A stretch of 7,049 nucleotides of DNA from Natronohydrobacter sp. (GTDB taxonomy: Bacteria; Pseudomonadota; Alphaproteobacteria; Rhodobacterales; Rhodobacteraceae). Within the stretch, counting starts at the first letter, position 1. Every line of letters begins with the position of its first letter. Positions 1 to 5,185 of the stretch are shown here, one piece after another. Below the pieces are notes generated by a model, which was given only the letters and a program-made list of their open reading frames with translations, had not been told where the DNA came from and did not search any database. The stretch lies in NCBI GenBank assembly GCA_007123015.1, contig SKSL01000131.1:1-7049 (forward strand). The letters run 5' to 3'. Both the position numbers and the translations under genes were made by a program.

Positions 1-23
1 GTGATTTTGCCTTTGGTTGCCAT
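1..23 (-). CDS. atpD: ATP synthase F1 subunit beta, N-terminal tip only (partial)
   Basis: Only the first seven codons or so of this gene lie in the window, reading MATKGKI on the minus strand before the edge. Identification rests on position, directly after atpG in an H-A-G-D order, and on resemblance to the short MA-x-(K)GK-(I/V)T start of alphaproteobacterial beta subunits. The beta subunit carries the catalytic nucleotide sites of F1, but none of those motifs are visible here. A second in-frame ATG two codons upstream, at 27-29, is an alternative start. The purine-rich GGAGAG lies about 8 bases from the inner ATG and only about 2 from the outer one, so the inner one is slightly favoured. 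The gap from the atpG stop is about 20 bases, consistent with the same transcript. Confidence 0.8.
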
Positions 24-43
24 TGTCATCTCTCTCCGGGTTC

Positions 44-916
44 TCAGAGCGCCTCGGCGCCCGAAATGATCTCGATAAGCTCTTTGGTGATCGCAGCCTG
101 ACGCGAGCGGTTATATTCGACGGTCAGCCGGTCGATCATGTCGCCTGCGTTGCGGGTGGCGTTGTCCATAGCGGACATCCGCGCGCCTTGTTCGGAAGCG
201 GCATTTTCCAGAAGAGCGGTGAAAATCTGCGTGGTCACGGAGCGTGGCAGCAGGTCTTCCAGGATCGCTTCTTCCGAGGGCTCGTAGTCATAGAGCATCT
301 CGGTATCCGACGCCTTTTCAGGCACTTCCGCCGGGATGATCTGACGCGGGGTCGGCACCTGGCTGATCACGGATTCGAAGCGGTTGAAGAAAATCGTCGC
401 GATGTCGAATTCACCAGCCTCGTACATGTCGAGTACTTGCTTTGCGACATCGGCTGCGTTCTCATAGCCGACGCGTTTGACGTCCGACAGATCAACATGC
501 CCTATCAGATGGTCACCCAGATCGCGCTTGAGCTGTTCGCGGCCCTTCTTGCCGACGGTCAGAATCTTGACGGTTTTGCCCTCTGACATAAGCTTCTCAG
601 CACGGTAGCGGGCAATTTTCACGATGGATGAGTTGAACCCGCCACACAAGCCGCGCTCAGCGGTCATCACGACTAACAGATGCGTCTGATCGCTGCCAGT
701 TCCCGCCAGAAGTTTAGGTGCCGTGCTTGATCCCGCGACAGAGGCCGCGAGACCATTGACCACATCGGCCATCTTTTCGGCATAAGGGCGCGCGGCTTCA
801 GCCGCGTCCTGGGCGCGGCGAAGTTTCGCCGCCGCGACCATCTGCATGGCTTTGGTGATCTTGCGCGTCGATTTGACGCTGCCGATCCGGTTTTTCAGGT
901 CCTTGAGGTTGGGCAT
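44..916 (-). CDS. atpG: ATP synthase F1 subunit gamma
   Basis: This 290-residue protein is the central rotor shaft of the F1 ATPase, coupling rotation of the c-ring to conformational changes in the alpha3-beta3 head. The N-terminal helix (about residues 1-55) has the family pattern NLKDLKNRI followed by KITKAMQMVAAAKLRRA. A conserved ERGLCGGFN stretch lies at residues 87-95. The C-terminal helix ends with ITKELIEIISGAEA (276-289), which fits the gamma-subunit signature of I-T-x-E followed by an acidic residue and G-A. Length is normal for alphaproteobacteria. The ATG at 914-916 is preceded by AGGA about 7 bases upstream. It lies 22 bases after atpA and just before atpD, so it is clearly part of the F1 operon. 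No truncation or frameshift is seen. Confidence 0.98.
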   Translation of the reverse strand: MPNLKDLKNRIGSVKSTRKITKAMQMVAAAKLRRAQDAAEAARPYAEKMADVVNGLAASVAGSSTAPKLLAGTGSDQTHLLVVMTAERGLCGGFNSSIVKIARYRAEKLMSEGKTVKILTVGKKGREQLKRDLGDHLIGHVDLSDVKRVGYENAADVAKQVLDMYEAGEFDIATIFFNRFESVISQVPTPRQIIPAEVPEKASDTEMLYDYEPSEEAILEDLLPRSVTTQIFTALLENAASEQGARMSAMDNATRNAGDMIDRLTVEYNRSRQAAITKELIEIISGAEAL

Positions 917-938
917 GCGCTTATCCTCTCACCCGCCC

Positions 939-2477
939 TCAGGCGAAGTCTTTCGCGAAATCGTCGAGTGCTGCGCGGATTTTCTCTTCCAGCTCGCCCT
1001 TCACCTTGCGGTCATTGTTGGTGATGTCATCAAGCAGCGCCTTGTGACGGCCGCGCAGATGCTCGAGCAGCCCCTTTTCAAAGCGGCCCACATCCTTGAC
1101 GGCAACCTTGTCCAGATACCCCTGCGTGCCAGCAAAGATCACACAGACGATCTCGGCATTGGTCAGCGGCGAGTATTGCGGCTGCTTCATCAGCTCGGTC
1201 AGACGTGCACCACGGTTCAGCAGCTTCTGGGTCGAGGCATCAAGGTCAGAGCCGAACTGCGCGAAGGCGGCCATTTCGCGATACTGGGCCAGCTCCAGCT
1301 TGACCGGGCCCGCGACAGACTTCATCGCGTCCGTCTGCGCCGAAGAACCCACACGCGAAACCGACAGACCCGTGTTCACTGCGGGACGGATACCCTGATA
1401 GAAGAGTTCTGTTTCAAGGAAGATCTGCCCGTCGGTGATCGAGATCACGTTGGTCGGGATAAAGGCCGACACGTCGCCGCCCTGGGTTTCGATGATCGGC
1501 AGTGCGGTCAAGGATCCTGCGCCGAAATCCTCGTTCAACTTGGACGAGCGTTCCAGCAGGCGCGAGTGCAGGTAGAACACGTCGCCAGGATACGCTTCAC
1601 GGCCCGGCGGACGGCGCAGCAGCAGCGACATCTGGCGATAGGCCACGGCCTGCTTGGACAGGTCATCATAGATGATCAGCGCATGGCGGCCATTGTCACG
1701 GAAATGCTCGGCCATGGCCGTCGCGGCATAGGGCGCAAGGAACTGCATCGGCGCCGGGTCAGAGGCCGTCGCGGCAACCACGATCGAATATTCGATCGCG
1801 CCGGTTTCTTCCAGCTTCTTCACCAGCTGCGCCACGGTCGAGCGCTTCTGGCCGATTGCGACATAGATGCAATAGAGTTTCTTACTCTCATCGCTGCCAG
1901 CGGCTTCGTTATAGCTTTTCTGGTTCAGGATGGTGTCGAGTGCGATGGCGGTCTTGCCGGTCTGGCGGTCGCTGATGATCAGCTCGCGCTGGCCACGGCC
2001 CACCGGAATCATGGCGTCCACGGATTTCAGGCCTGTCGCCATCGGCTCATGCACTGATTTGCGCGGGATGATTCCGGGGGCTTTAACATCGGCCACAGAG
2101 CGCTTGGAGGTCTTGATCGCGCCTTTGCCGTCAATCGGGTTGCCCAGACCATCGACCACGCGGCCCAGCAGCTCGTCGCCCACAGGCACATCCACGATGG
2201 ATTTCGTGCGCTTGACCGTGTCGCCTTCCTTGATGCCGCGGTCATCGCCGAAGATCACGATCCCCACATTGTCGGCTTCAAGGTTCAGCGCCATACCACG
2301 GATGCCACCGGGAAATTCAACCATTTCACCGGCCTGCACATTATCCAGACCATGGACACGGGCAATCCCGTCGCCTACCGAGAGCACGCGGCCCACTTCG
2401 GTGACTTCGACATCCTGACCGAAGTTCTTGATCTGCTCCTTCAGGATTGCAGAAATTTCAGCAGCTTGGATACCCAT
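939..2477 (-). CDS. atpA: ATP synthase F1 subunit alpha
   Basis: This is a 512-residue non-catalytic nucleotide-binding subunit that alternates with beta in the F1 head. The N-terminal beta-barrel covers about residues 25-95 (VGRVLSVGDGIARVHGL). The P-loop reads SDRQTGKT at 169-176, where the usual first residue is Gly. A Walker-B-like strand, ALIIYDDLSKQA, lies at 266-277. The visible PAVNTGLSVS (365-374) fits the ATP synthase alpha/beta signature and is followed by Arg375, the equivalent of the E. coli alpha-R376 finger that reaches the catalytic site. The C-terminal helical domain is complete. The start ATG (2475-2477) shares its A with the TAA stop of atpH (TAATG), and GAGGT lies 6 bases upstream, inside the atpH coding end, which suggests translational coupling. 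Length and sequence are otherwise typical. Confidence 0.99.
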   Translation of the reverse strand: MGIQAAEISAILKEQIKNFGQDVEVTEVGRVLSVGDGIARVHGLDNVQAGEMVEFPGGIRGMALNLEADNVGIVIFGDDRGIKEGDTVKRTKSIVDVPVGDELLGRVVDGLGNPIDGKGAIKTSKRSVADVKAPGIIPRKSVHEPMATGLKSVDAMIPVGRGQRELIISDRQTGKTAIALDTILNQKSYNEAAGSDESKKLYCIYVAIGQKRSTVAQLVKKLEETGAIEYSIVVAATASDPAPMQFLAPYAATAMAEHFRDNGRHALIIYDDLSKQAVAYRQMSLLLRRPPGREAYPGDVFYLHSRLLERSSKLNEDFGAGSLTALPIIETQGGDVSAFIPTNVISITDGQIFLETELFYQGIRPAVNTGLSVSRVGSSAQTDAMKSVAGPVKLELAQYREMAAFAQFGSDLDASTQKLLNRGARLTELMKQPQYSPLTNAEIVCVIFAGTQGYLDKVAVKDVGRFEKGLLEHLRGRHKALLDDITNNDRKVKGELEEKIRAALDDFAKDFA

Positions 2478-3037
2478 TATCCGACCTCTTTCATGCTGTT
2501 CTTAAGGGCCGCGAGCTTCGCGCGGATCGAGCTGTCGATCATTTGCGAGCCCACCTTGATGACAAGACCGCCGATGAGGTTTTCATCGACGGCCAGTTTG
2601 AGAGTGATGTCCTTGCCAATACGCGCTTTCAGCGTCTGTACCAGATCGGCCTGCTGTGCGTCGCTGAGCGGCTTGGCAGAGGTGACCTCTGCCATGACTT
2701 CGCCCTTTTCGGCGGCAATCAGCGCGCGCAGGCTGGACAGCACTTGCGGCAGGGCAAACAGGCGCCGCTTGGTGGCCATGAGCCCCAGCGCGCCAGTTAC
2801 TGTCTGGGAAAGCTGCATTTTCGTGGCAACGGCCGTGATCGCATTGGCCACTTGATCGCGCGAATAGACAGGCGAGGTGATCAAAGAGCGCAGATCAGCG
2901 CTTTCGGTCAGGGCGCCTTCCAGCGCAGTGACGTCTTTTTCAAGGGAGTCTAGTGATTGGGACTCTTTGGCCAATTCGAAGATTGCCGTAGCATAGCGTT
3001 GCGCTACACCCGAAGAGATCGAAGCTGGTTCGGACAC
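2477..3037 (-). CDS. atpH: ATP synthase F1 subunit delta
   Basis: This is a 186-residue stator protein that joins the top of the alpha3-beta3 head to the peripheral b stalk. The N-terminal helical domain begins RYATAIFELAKE (14-25), as in other delta/OSCP proteins. The conserved C-terminal block DENLIGGLVIKVG (151-163) fits the delta-subunit signature, followed by DSSIRAKLAALK. It is the first gene of the visible F1 operon. The start is a GTG. Two in-frame GTGs exist, at 3041-3043 and 3035-3037. The inner one is chosen because GGAAGG (3044-3049) sits 6 bases upstream of it but abuts the outer one, and because it gives MSEPASIS, the start I associate with Rhodobacterales delta subunits. The outer start would add only two residues. 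The stop overlaps the atpA start by one base. Confidence 0.97.
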   Translation of the reverse strand: MSEPASISSGVAQRYATAIFELAKESQSLDSLEKDVTALEGALTESADLRSLITSPVYSRDQVANAITAVATKMQLSQTVTGALGLMATKRRLFALPQVLSSLRALIAAEKGEVMAEVTSAKPLSDAQQADLVQTLKARIGKDITLKLAVDENLIGGLVIKVGSQMIDSSIRAKLAALKNSMKEVG

Positions 3038-3043
3038 GTCCAC

Positions 3044-3049
3044 CCTTCC
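3044..3049 (-). promoter_or_regulatory. Ribosome binding site of atpH, deciding its GTG start
   Basis: On the minus strand this reads GGAAGG. The gap is 6 bases to the GTG at 3037 and zero to the other in-frame GTG at 3043, so it supports the inner start. An ATG at 3049-3051 lies across the site but is out of frame with atpH. Confidence 0.6.
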
Positions 3050-3058
3050 ATCGGTTCA

Positions 3059-3086
3059 GCATCCAGACCTCGCGCTGGTCTGATGC
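3059..3086 (-). promoter_or_regulatory. Hairpin in the atp operon leader
   Basis: GCATC (3059-3063) and AGACC (3065-3069) pair with GGTCT (3077-3081) and GATGC (3082-3086). This makes a 10-bp stem with one bulged base (3064) and a 7-base loop (3070-3076). It lies 9 bases upstream of the atpH ribosome site in the expected leader RNA. No U-tract follows on either strand, so it is not an intrinsic terminator. A role in mRNA stability or translation is possible but not shown. Confidence 0.5.
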
Positions 3087-3127
3087 GATGACTGCGACTT
3101 GTTAACGCGGCAGGTAAATTCGGCGCG

Positions 3128-3156
3128 GGTTTAGCAGAGGGGGTGTGATGCTGCAA
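3128..3156 (-). promoter_or_regulatory. Candidate promoter of the atp operon
   Basis: On the minus strand TTGCAG (3151-3156) and TAAACC (3128-3133) are separated by 17 bases. This is a partial match to the -35 TTGACA and -10 TATAAT consensus. It would start transcription near 3121 and give a leader of roughly 85 bases containing the 3059-3086 hairpin. The -10 match is weak, as is common in Rhodobacterales, and chance occurrence is quite possible. Confidence 0.25.
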
Positions 3157-3194
3157 CCGCCTAGACCCTATTCCGGCCAGCCTTGAGACGATTA

Positions 3195-3216
3195 ATTGAC
3201 AGCCGTCTGCGTCAAT
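3195..3216. repeat. Short inverted repeat ATTGAC-N10-GTCAAT
   Basis: Two 6-base arms (3195-3200 and 3211-3216) form a perfect dyad with 10 bases between them, in the non-coding region about 160 bases upstream of atpH. The size and symmetry resemble a dimeric regulator site, but no regulator is identified. Each arm contains TTGAC, resembling a -35 element, yet no good -10 lies at the right distance on either strand. Confidence 0.35.
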
Positions 3217-3329
3217 GCGCCACAGGCTTGCGCTACCATTTCCGCAACAGTGTTTTTGCAGCACTCGGTCAGGTCTGCGTCAGAGTTATCACAGCGCTCT
3301 CGATTTGGTGATTCTGTATCAGCGGTTTT

Positions 3330-3387
3330 GCTGCACAGCAGCATCCGCGCGCGGGTCATCAGTGAACACGGGTCACAGGATCACTGA
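3330..3387. repeat. Cluster of inverted repeats after the methyltransferase gene
   Basis: Three structures follow one another. TCAGTGA (3359-3365) pairs with TCACTGA (3381-3387), and the second arm covers the methyltransferase stop codon. CCGCGCGCGG (3345-3354) is a perfect palindrome. GCTGC-ACA-GCAGC (3330-3342) is a tight hairpin. On the minus strand they come just after the gene end, so they may protect the 3' end or aid termination. None is followed by a U-tract in that direction. Confidence 0.4.
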
Positions 3388-4160
3388 CTGCGCGGCGTTC
3401 CATCCTGATCCCGCCAGGCCGGCCGAGCGACCGTCGGCCGCACCGGGTCCAGAATGCGCAGTGGTTTGTTCTCGCGCACAGCCAGACCAGAGGGTTTCGG
3501 AGCGTCGGGAATGCGCGTGGCTTCTACCAGCAAGACACCACCAGCATGAGTGCGCGGCAGCCGTTGGCCCAGCCTCTCGAACATCATCGACCAGCTCAGC
3601 CAACTCTTGCGATCGCGCGGCGGGAAGAAGAGCGCGCTTGCAGTCTCGGTCACGCCAAAACCGTGCTCTTGCAGCAATGCATCAATCTGGCGCAGCGAAT
3701 AGGGCCTGCCGAGCGCGAAAGGCGTGTGTTCAGCCCGTGCCCAAAGCCCTGCGCGATTGGGCACGATCAGCAAGATACGAGCCCCGATCTTCAACACACG
3801 AGAGGCCTCTTCCATCAGCGCGGCCGGACGCTCGGATGTCTCCAGCCCATGCAGCACCAGCAGCCGGTCCAGACTGTCTGACGCCAGCGGCCAGTTGGTT
3901 TCAGAGACCAGAACAGAATGATTCTGCGCTTCGGCGGGCCAATGCATCACGCCCTGTTGCGATGGCATCAGCGCGATGACCCGGCGTGCATCTTCCAGAC
4001 AGGGACGCAGCAGCGGGGCTGCGAAGCCAAATCCCGCCACGGACAATCCCTTGACCGAAGGCCACCGAGCCCGCACCTGATCGCGCATGGCCTTCTGTGC
4101 TGCACGCCCCAGCCGGGACGTATAGTAAAATTCGCGCAATTGAGTGACGTCCTGATGCAT
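3381..4160 (-). CDS. Class I SAM-dependent methyltransferase-like protein, substrate unknown
   Basis: This 259-residue cytosolic protein has no signal peptide or membrane segment. It resembles the Methyltransf_11-type proteins that sit next to gloB in many alphaproteobacteria. The SAM-binding loop (motif I) is VAGFGFAAP at residues 41-49, a variant of the usual GxGxG pattern. WPLASDSLDRLLVLHGLE (90-107) fits the strand-4 region, and RVLKIGARILLIVPNR (121-136) fits the strand-5 region, with KIGA where KPGG is usual. HTPFALGRPYS (145-155) and LFFPP (177-181) look family-specific. The Pro/Arg-rich tail after about residue 220 is probably disordered. The ATG at 4158-4160 gives a family-like start (MHQD...LREFYY), but no clear ribosome site precedes it. 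The gene is divergent from gloB. The fold call is fairly firm; the substrate is unknown, and catalytic activity is not proven. Confidence 0.85.
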   Translation of the reverse strand: MHQDVTQLREFYYTSRLGRAAQKAMRDQVRARWPSVKGLSVAGFGFAAPLLRPCLEDARRVIALMPSQQGVMHWPAEAQNHSVLVSETNWPLASDSLDRLLVLHGLETSERPAALMEEASRVLKIGARILLIVPNRAGLWARAEHTPFALGRPYSLRQIDALLQEHGFGVTETASALFFPPRDRKSWLSWSMMFERLGQRLPRTHAGGVLLVEATRIPDAPKPSGLAVRENKPLRILDPVRPTVARPAWRDQDGTPRSQ

Positions 4161-4245
4161 GTCGTGCGCTGATATCCACAGGTTGCGTCTGCGCTCATGA
4201 TCACACAGATTGCAAGGAAGCTAATCGCAAATCAAGGAAAAGACC
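4161..4245. promoter_or_regulatory. Divergent control region between the methyltransferase gene and gloB
   Basis: These 85 bases must hold the promoters for both genes unless either is read from further away. For gloB, TTGCGT (4183-4188) and CAGATT (4206-4211) with a 17-base spacer form a weak plus-strand candidate. AAGGAA (4234-4239), 6 bases before the gloB ATG, is a clear ribosome site. I see no convincing minus-strand promoter or ribosome site for the methyltransferase gene. Confidence 0.4.
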
Positions 4246-5013
4246 ATGCCTTTGGAAATGACTGCCATCCCCTGCCTGAGCGACAATTACGCTTATCTGC
4301 TGCATGACCCCGCAACTGGGCGCACGGCTGTCGTTGATGTCCCCGATGTCGCCCCGATCCATGACGTGCTCGATACCTTGGGCTACAAGTTGACCGATAT
4401 CTTCATCACGCATCACCACGAAGACCATATCGGCGGTGTGCCGCGTCTGGTCGAGGATACGGGCGCCACTGTCTGGGGCGCGGCGGCTGACGCGCATCGG
4501 CTGCCCCCGCTCGATCATGCGCTGGTCGAAGGGGACCGCGTGGATTTTGGCTCTGAGCACGCGCTTGTGATTGATGTGCCGGGCCATACGATCGGCCATA
4601 TCGCATTCCACTTCCCCGAAAGCGGACTGGCCTTTACGGCCGACAGCCTGATGGTGCTGGGCTGCGGGCGCTTGTTCGAGGGCACGCCAGACCAGATGTG
4701 GGCAAGCCTGTGCAAGCTGATGGCCTTGCCGGACGATACGCTGATCTGCTCGGGCCATGACTACACGGGCGGAAATGCCGCTTTCGCCCAGCATGTTGAC
4801 CCGGATAACCCGGATCTGAAAGCACGTCTGGCGCAGATCGAGGTGGATCGTGCGAACAAGCGTCCCATGGCTGTGGTTCCCTTGGGACTGGAGAAAGCGA
4901 CCAACCCTTTCCTTCGTGCGGGTGCACCTTATCTCAAGCACAAGCATGGGCGCGATGGAAGCAGTGACAGCGAAATGTTCGCCTTCCTGCGCAGCCAGAA
5001 AGACACATTCTGA
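4246..5013 (+). CDS. gloB: Hydroxyacylglutathione hydrolase (glyoxalase II)
   Basis: This 255-residue cytosolic metallo-beta-lactamase-fold enzyme hydrolyses S-lactoylglutathione to lactate and glutathione, the second step of methylglyoxal removal. The N-terminal IPCLSDNYAYLL (8-19) is the family start. Binuclear metal ligands are visible: His56, His58, Asp60 and His61 in THHHEDH (55-61), His114 in VPGHT, Asp133 in TADSLMVLGCGRLFEG, and His171 in GHDYT. The C-terminal substrate-binding domain ends FAFLRSQKDTF (245-255), matching the usual LRxxKD pattern that binds glutathione. Two positions differ from the textbook motifs: Glu at 59, where Trp or Pro is common, and Asp in GHDYT for GHEYT. Neither is a metal ligand. 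Length is standard. The ATG at 4246 has a good ribosome site; an internal ATG at 4258 is less likely. Confidence 0.97.
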   Translation: MPLEMTAIPCLSDNYAYLLHDPATGRTAVVDVPDVAPIHDVLDTLGYKLTDIFITHHHEDHIGGVPRLVEDTGATVWGAAADAHRLPPLDHALVEGDRVDFGSEHALVIDVPGHTIGHIAFHFPESGLAFTADSLMVLGCGRLFEGTPDQMWASLCKLMALPDDTLICSGHDYTGGNAAFAQHVDPDNPDLKARLAQIEVDRANKRPMAVVPLGLEKATNPFLRAGAPYLKHKHGRDGSSDSEMFAFLRSQKDTF

Positions 5014-5040
5014 TCGGTTATCTCGCAAGCAGAGTGTCAC

Positions 5041-5077
5041 GAAACTTGCCAGATTCTGCGGCATCCGGCAAAGTTTC
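5041..5077. repeat. Inverted repeat downstream of gloB
   Basis: GAAACTTGCC (5041-5050) pairs with GGCAAAGTTTC (5067-5077). This gives 10 paired bases, one bulged A (5070) and a 16-base loop, starting 27 bases after the gloB stop. The plus strand then continues AGAAAAAAG, an A-run rather than the U-run expected of an intrinsic terminator. It could stabilise the gloB mRNA end or assist termination; its role is open. Confidence 0.4.
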
Positions 5078-5132
5078 AGAAAAAAGACTTGAAGGACGGT
5101 GAAGAAAACCGAACTTTAAGAGGACGAGGCTA

Positions 5133-5157
5133 CACTGGCAGTGCGGGTTGCGACCCG
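5133..5157 (+). repeat. Two adjoining palindromes in the clpA upstream region
   Basis: CACTG-G-CAGTG (5133-5143) is followed without a gap by CGGGT-TGCG-ACCCG (5144-5157). Both have perfect 5-bp arms. The second would form a tetraloop hairpin in a clpA leader RNA, ending 15 bases before the ribosome site. They could be an operator or a leader structure. The arms are short enough that chance remains possible. Confidence 0.35.
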
Positions 5158-5172
5158 ACCGCCACCCAAAAC

Positions 5173-5177
5173 AGGAG
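5173..5177 (+). promoter_or_regulatory. Ribosome binding site of clpA
   Basis: AGGAG lies 8 bases upstream of the GTG at 5186-5188 and supports that codon as the start. The next residues (PSFSNTLEQ) are the typical ClpA N-terminus, and no nearby ATG fits. Confidence 0.7.
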
Positions 5178-5185
5178 CGTCTGAC

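Larger units (their letters stand above)
3038..3380. other. Non-coding region upstream of the atp operon
   Basis: This is a 343-base gap between the methyltransferase stop and the atpH start, both on the minus strand. Short open frames here show no ribosome site, no recognisable protein, and overlap the atpH start or run against composition, so I read it as non-coding. It holds a bulged hairpin near atpH (3059-3086), a weak promoter-like pair (3128-3156), a dyad ATTGAC-N10-GTCAAT (3195-3216), and a group of palindromes just after the methyltransferase gene (3330-3387). It should contain both the end of the methyltransferase transcript and the start of the atp transcript. No intrinsic terminator with a U-tract is seen on the minus strand, so termination, if any, may be Rho-dependent. 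Confidence 0.7.

Noticed and set aside
846..2057. A 403-residue open frame on the plus strand opposite atpA
   Set aside because: It lies almost wholly antisense to atpA, is rich in Arg/His/Leu as expected from the reverse of GC-rich codons, and resembles no protein family. Long antisense frames are common in GC-rich genes.
3196..3224. A plus-strand promoter from the perfect -35 TTGACA at 3196-3201
   Set aside because: The -10 position 17 bases on reads GCCACA, and no plus-strand gene begins downstream before 4246.
3004..3264. An 86-residue minus-strand frame overlapping the atpH start
   Set aside because: It overlaps the atpH N-terminus in another frame, lacks a ribosome site and has a composition typical of translated non-coding DNA.
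3215..3979. A 254-residue plus-strand frame across the non-coding region and the methyltransferase gene
   Set aside because: Most of it is antisense to the methyltransferase gene. The product is rich in Arg, Ala, Ser and Pro with no motif.
4201..5064. A 287-residue minus-strand frame opposite gloB
   Set aside because: It covers the whole of gloB in reverse and has the biased composition of a shadow frame. gloB itself has complete catalytic motifs and a ribosome site.
5088..5117. A heat-shock (sigma-32) promoter for clpA, suggested by CTTGAA at 5088-5093
   Set aside because: The downstream bases (GAACTTTAA) do not fit a sigma-32 or sigma-70 -10 element at the right spacing. TACACT at 5131-5136 looks like a -10 but has no matching -35.
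5089..5184. A possible 31-codon leader frame starting TTG and ending at the TGA just before the clpA GTG
   Set aside because: There is no ribosome site before the TTG and the peptide has no recognisable pattern. A frame of this length in GC-rich DNA is expected by chance.
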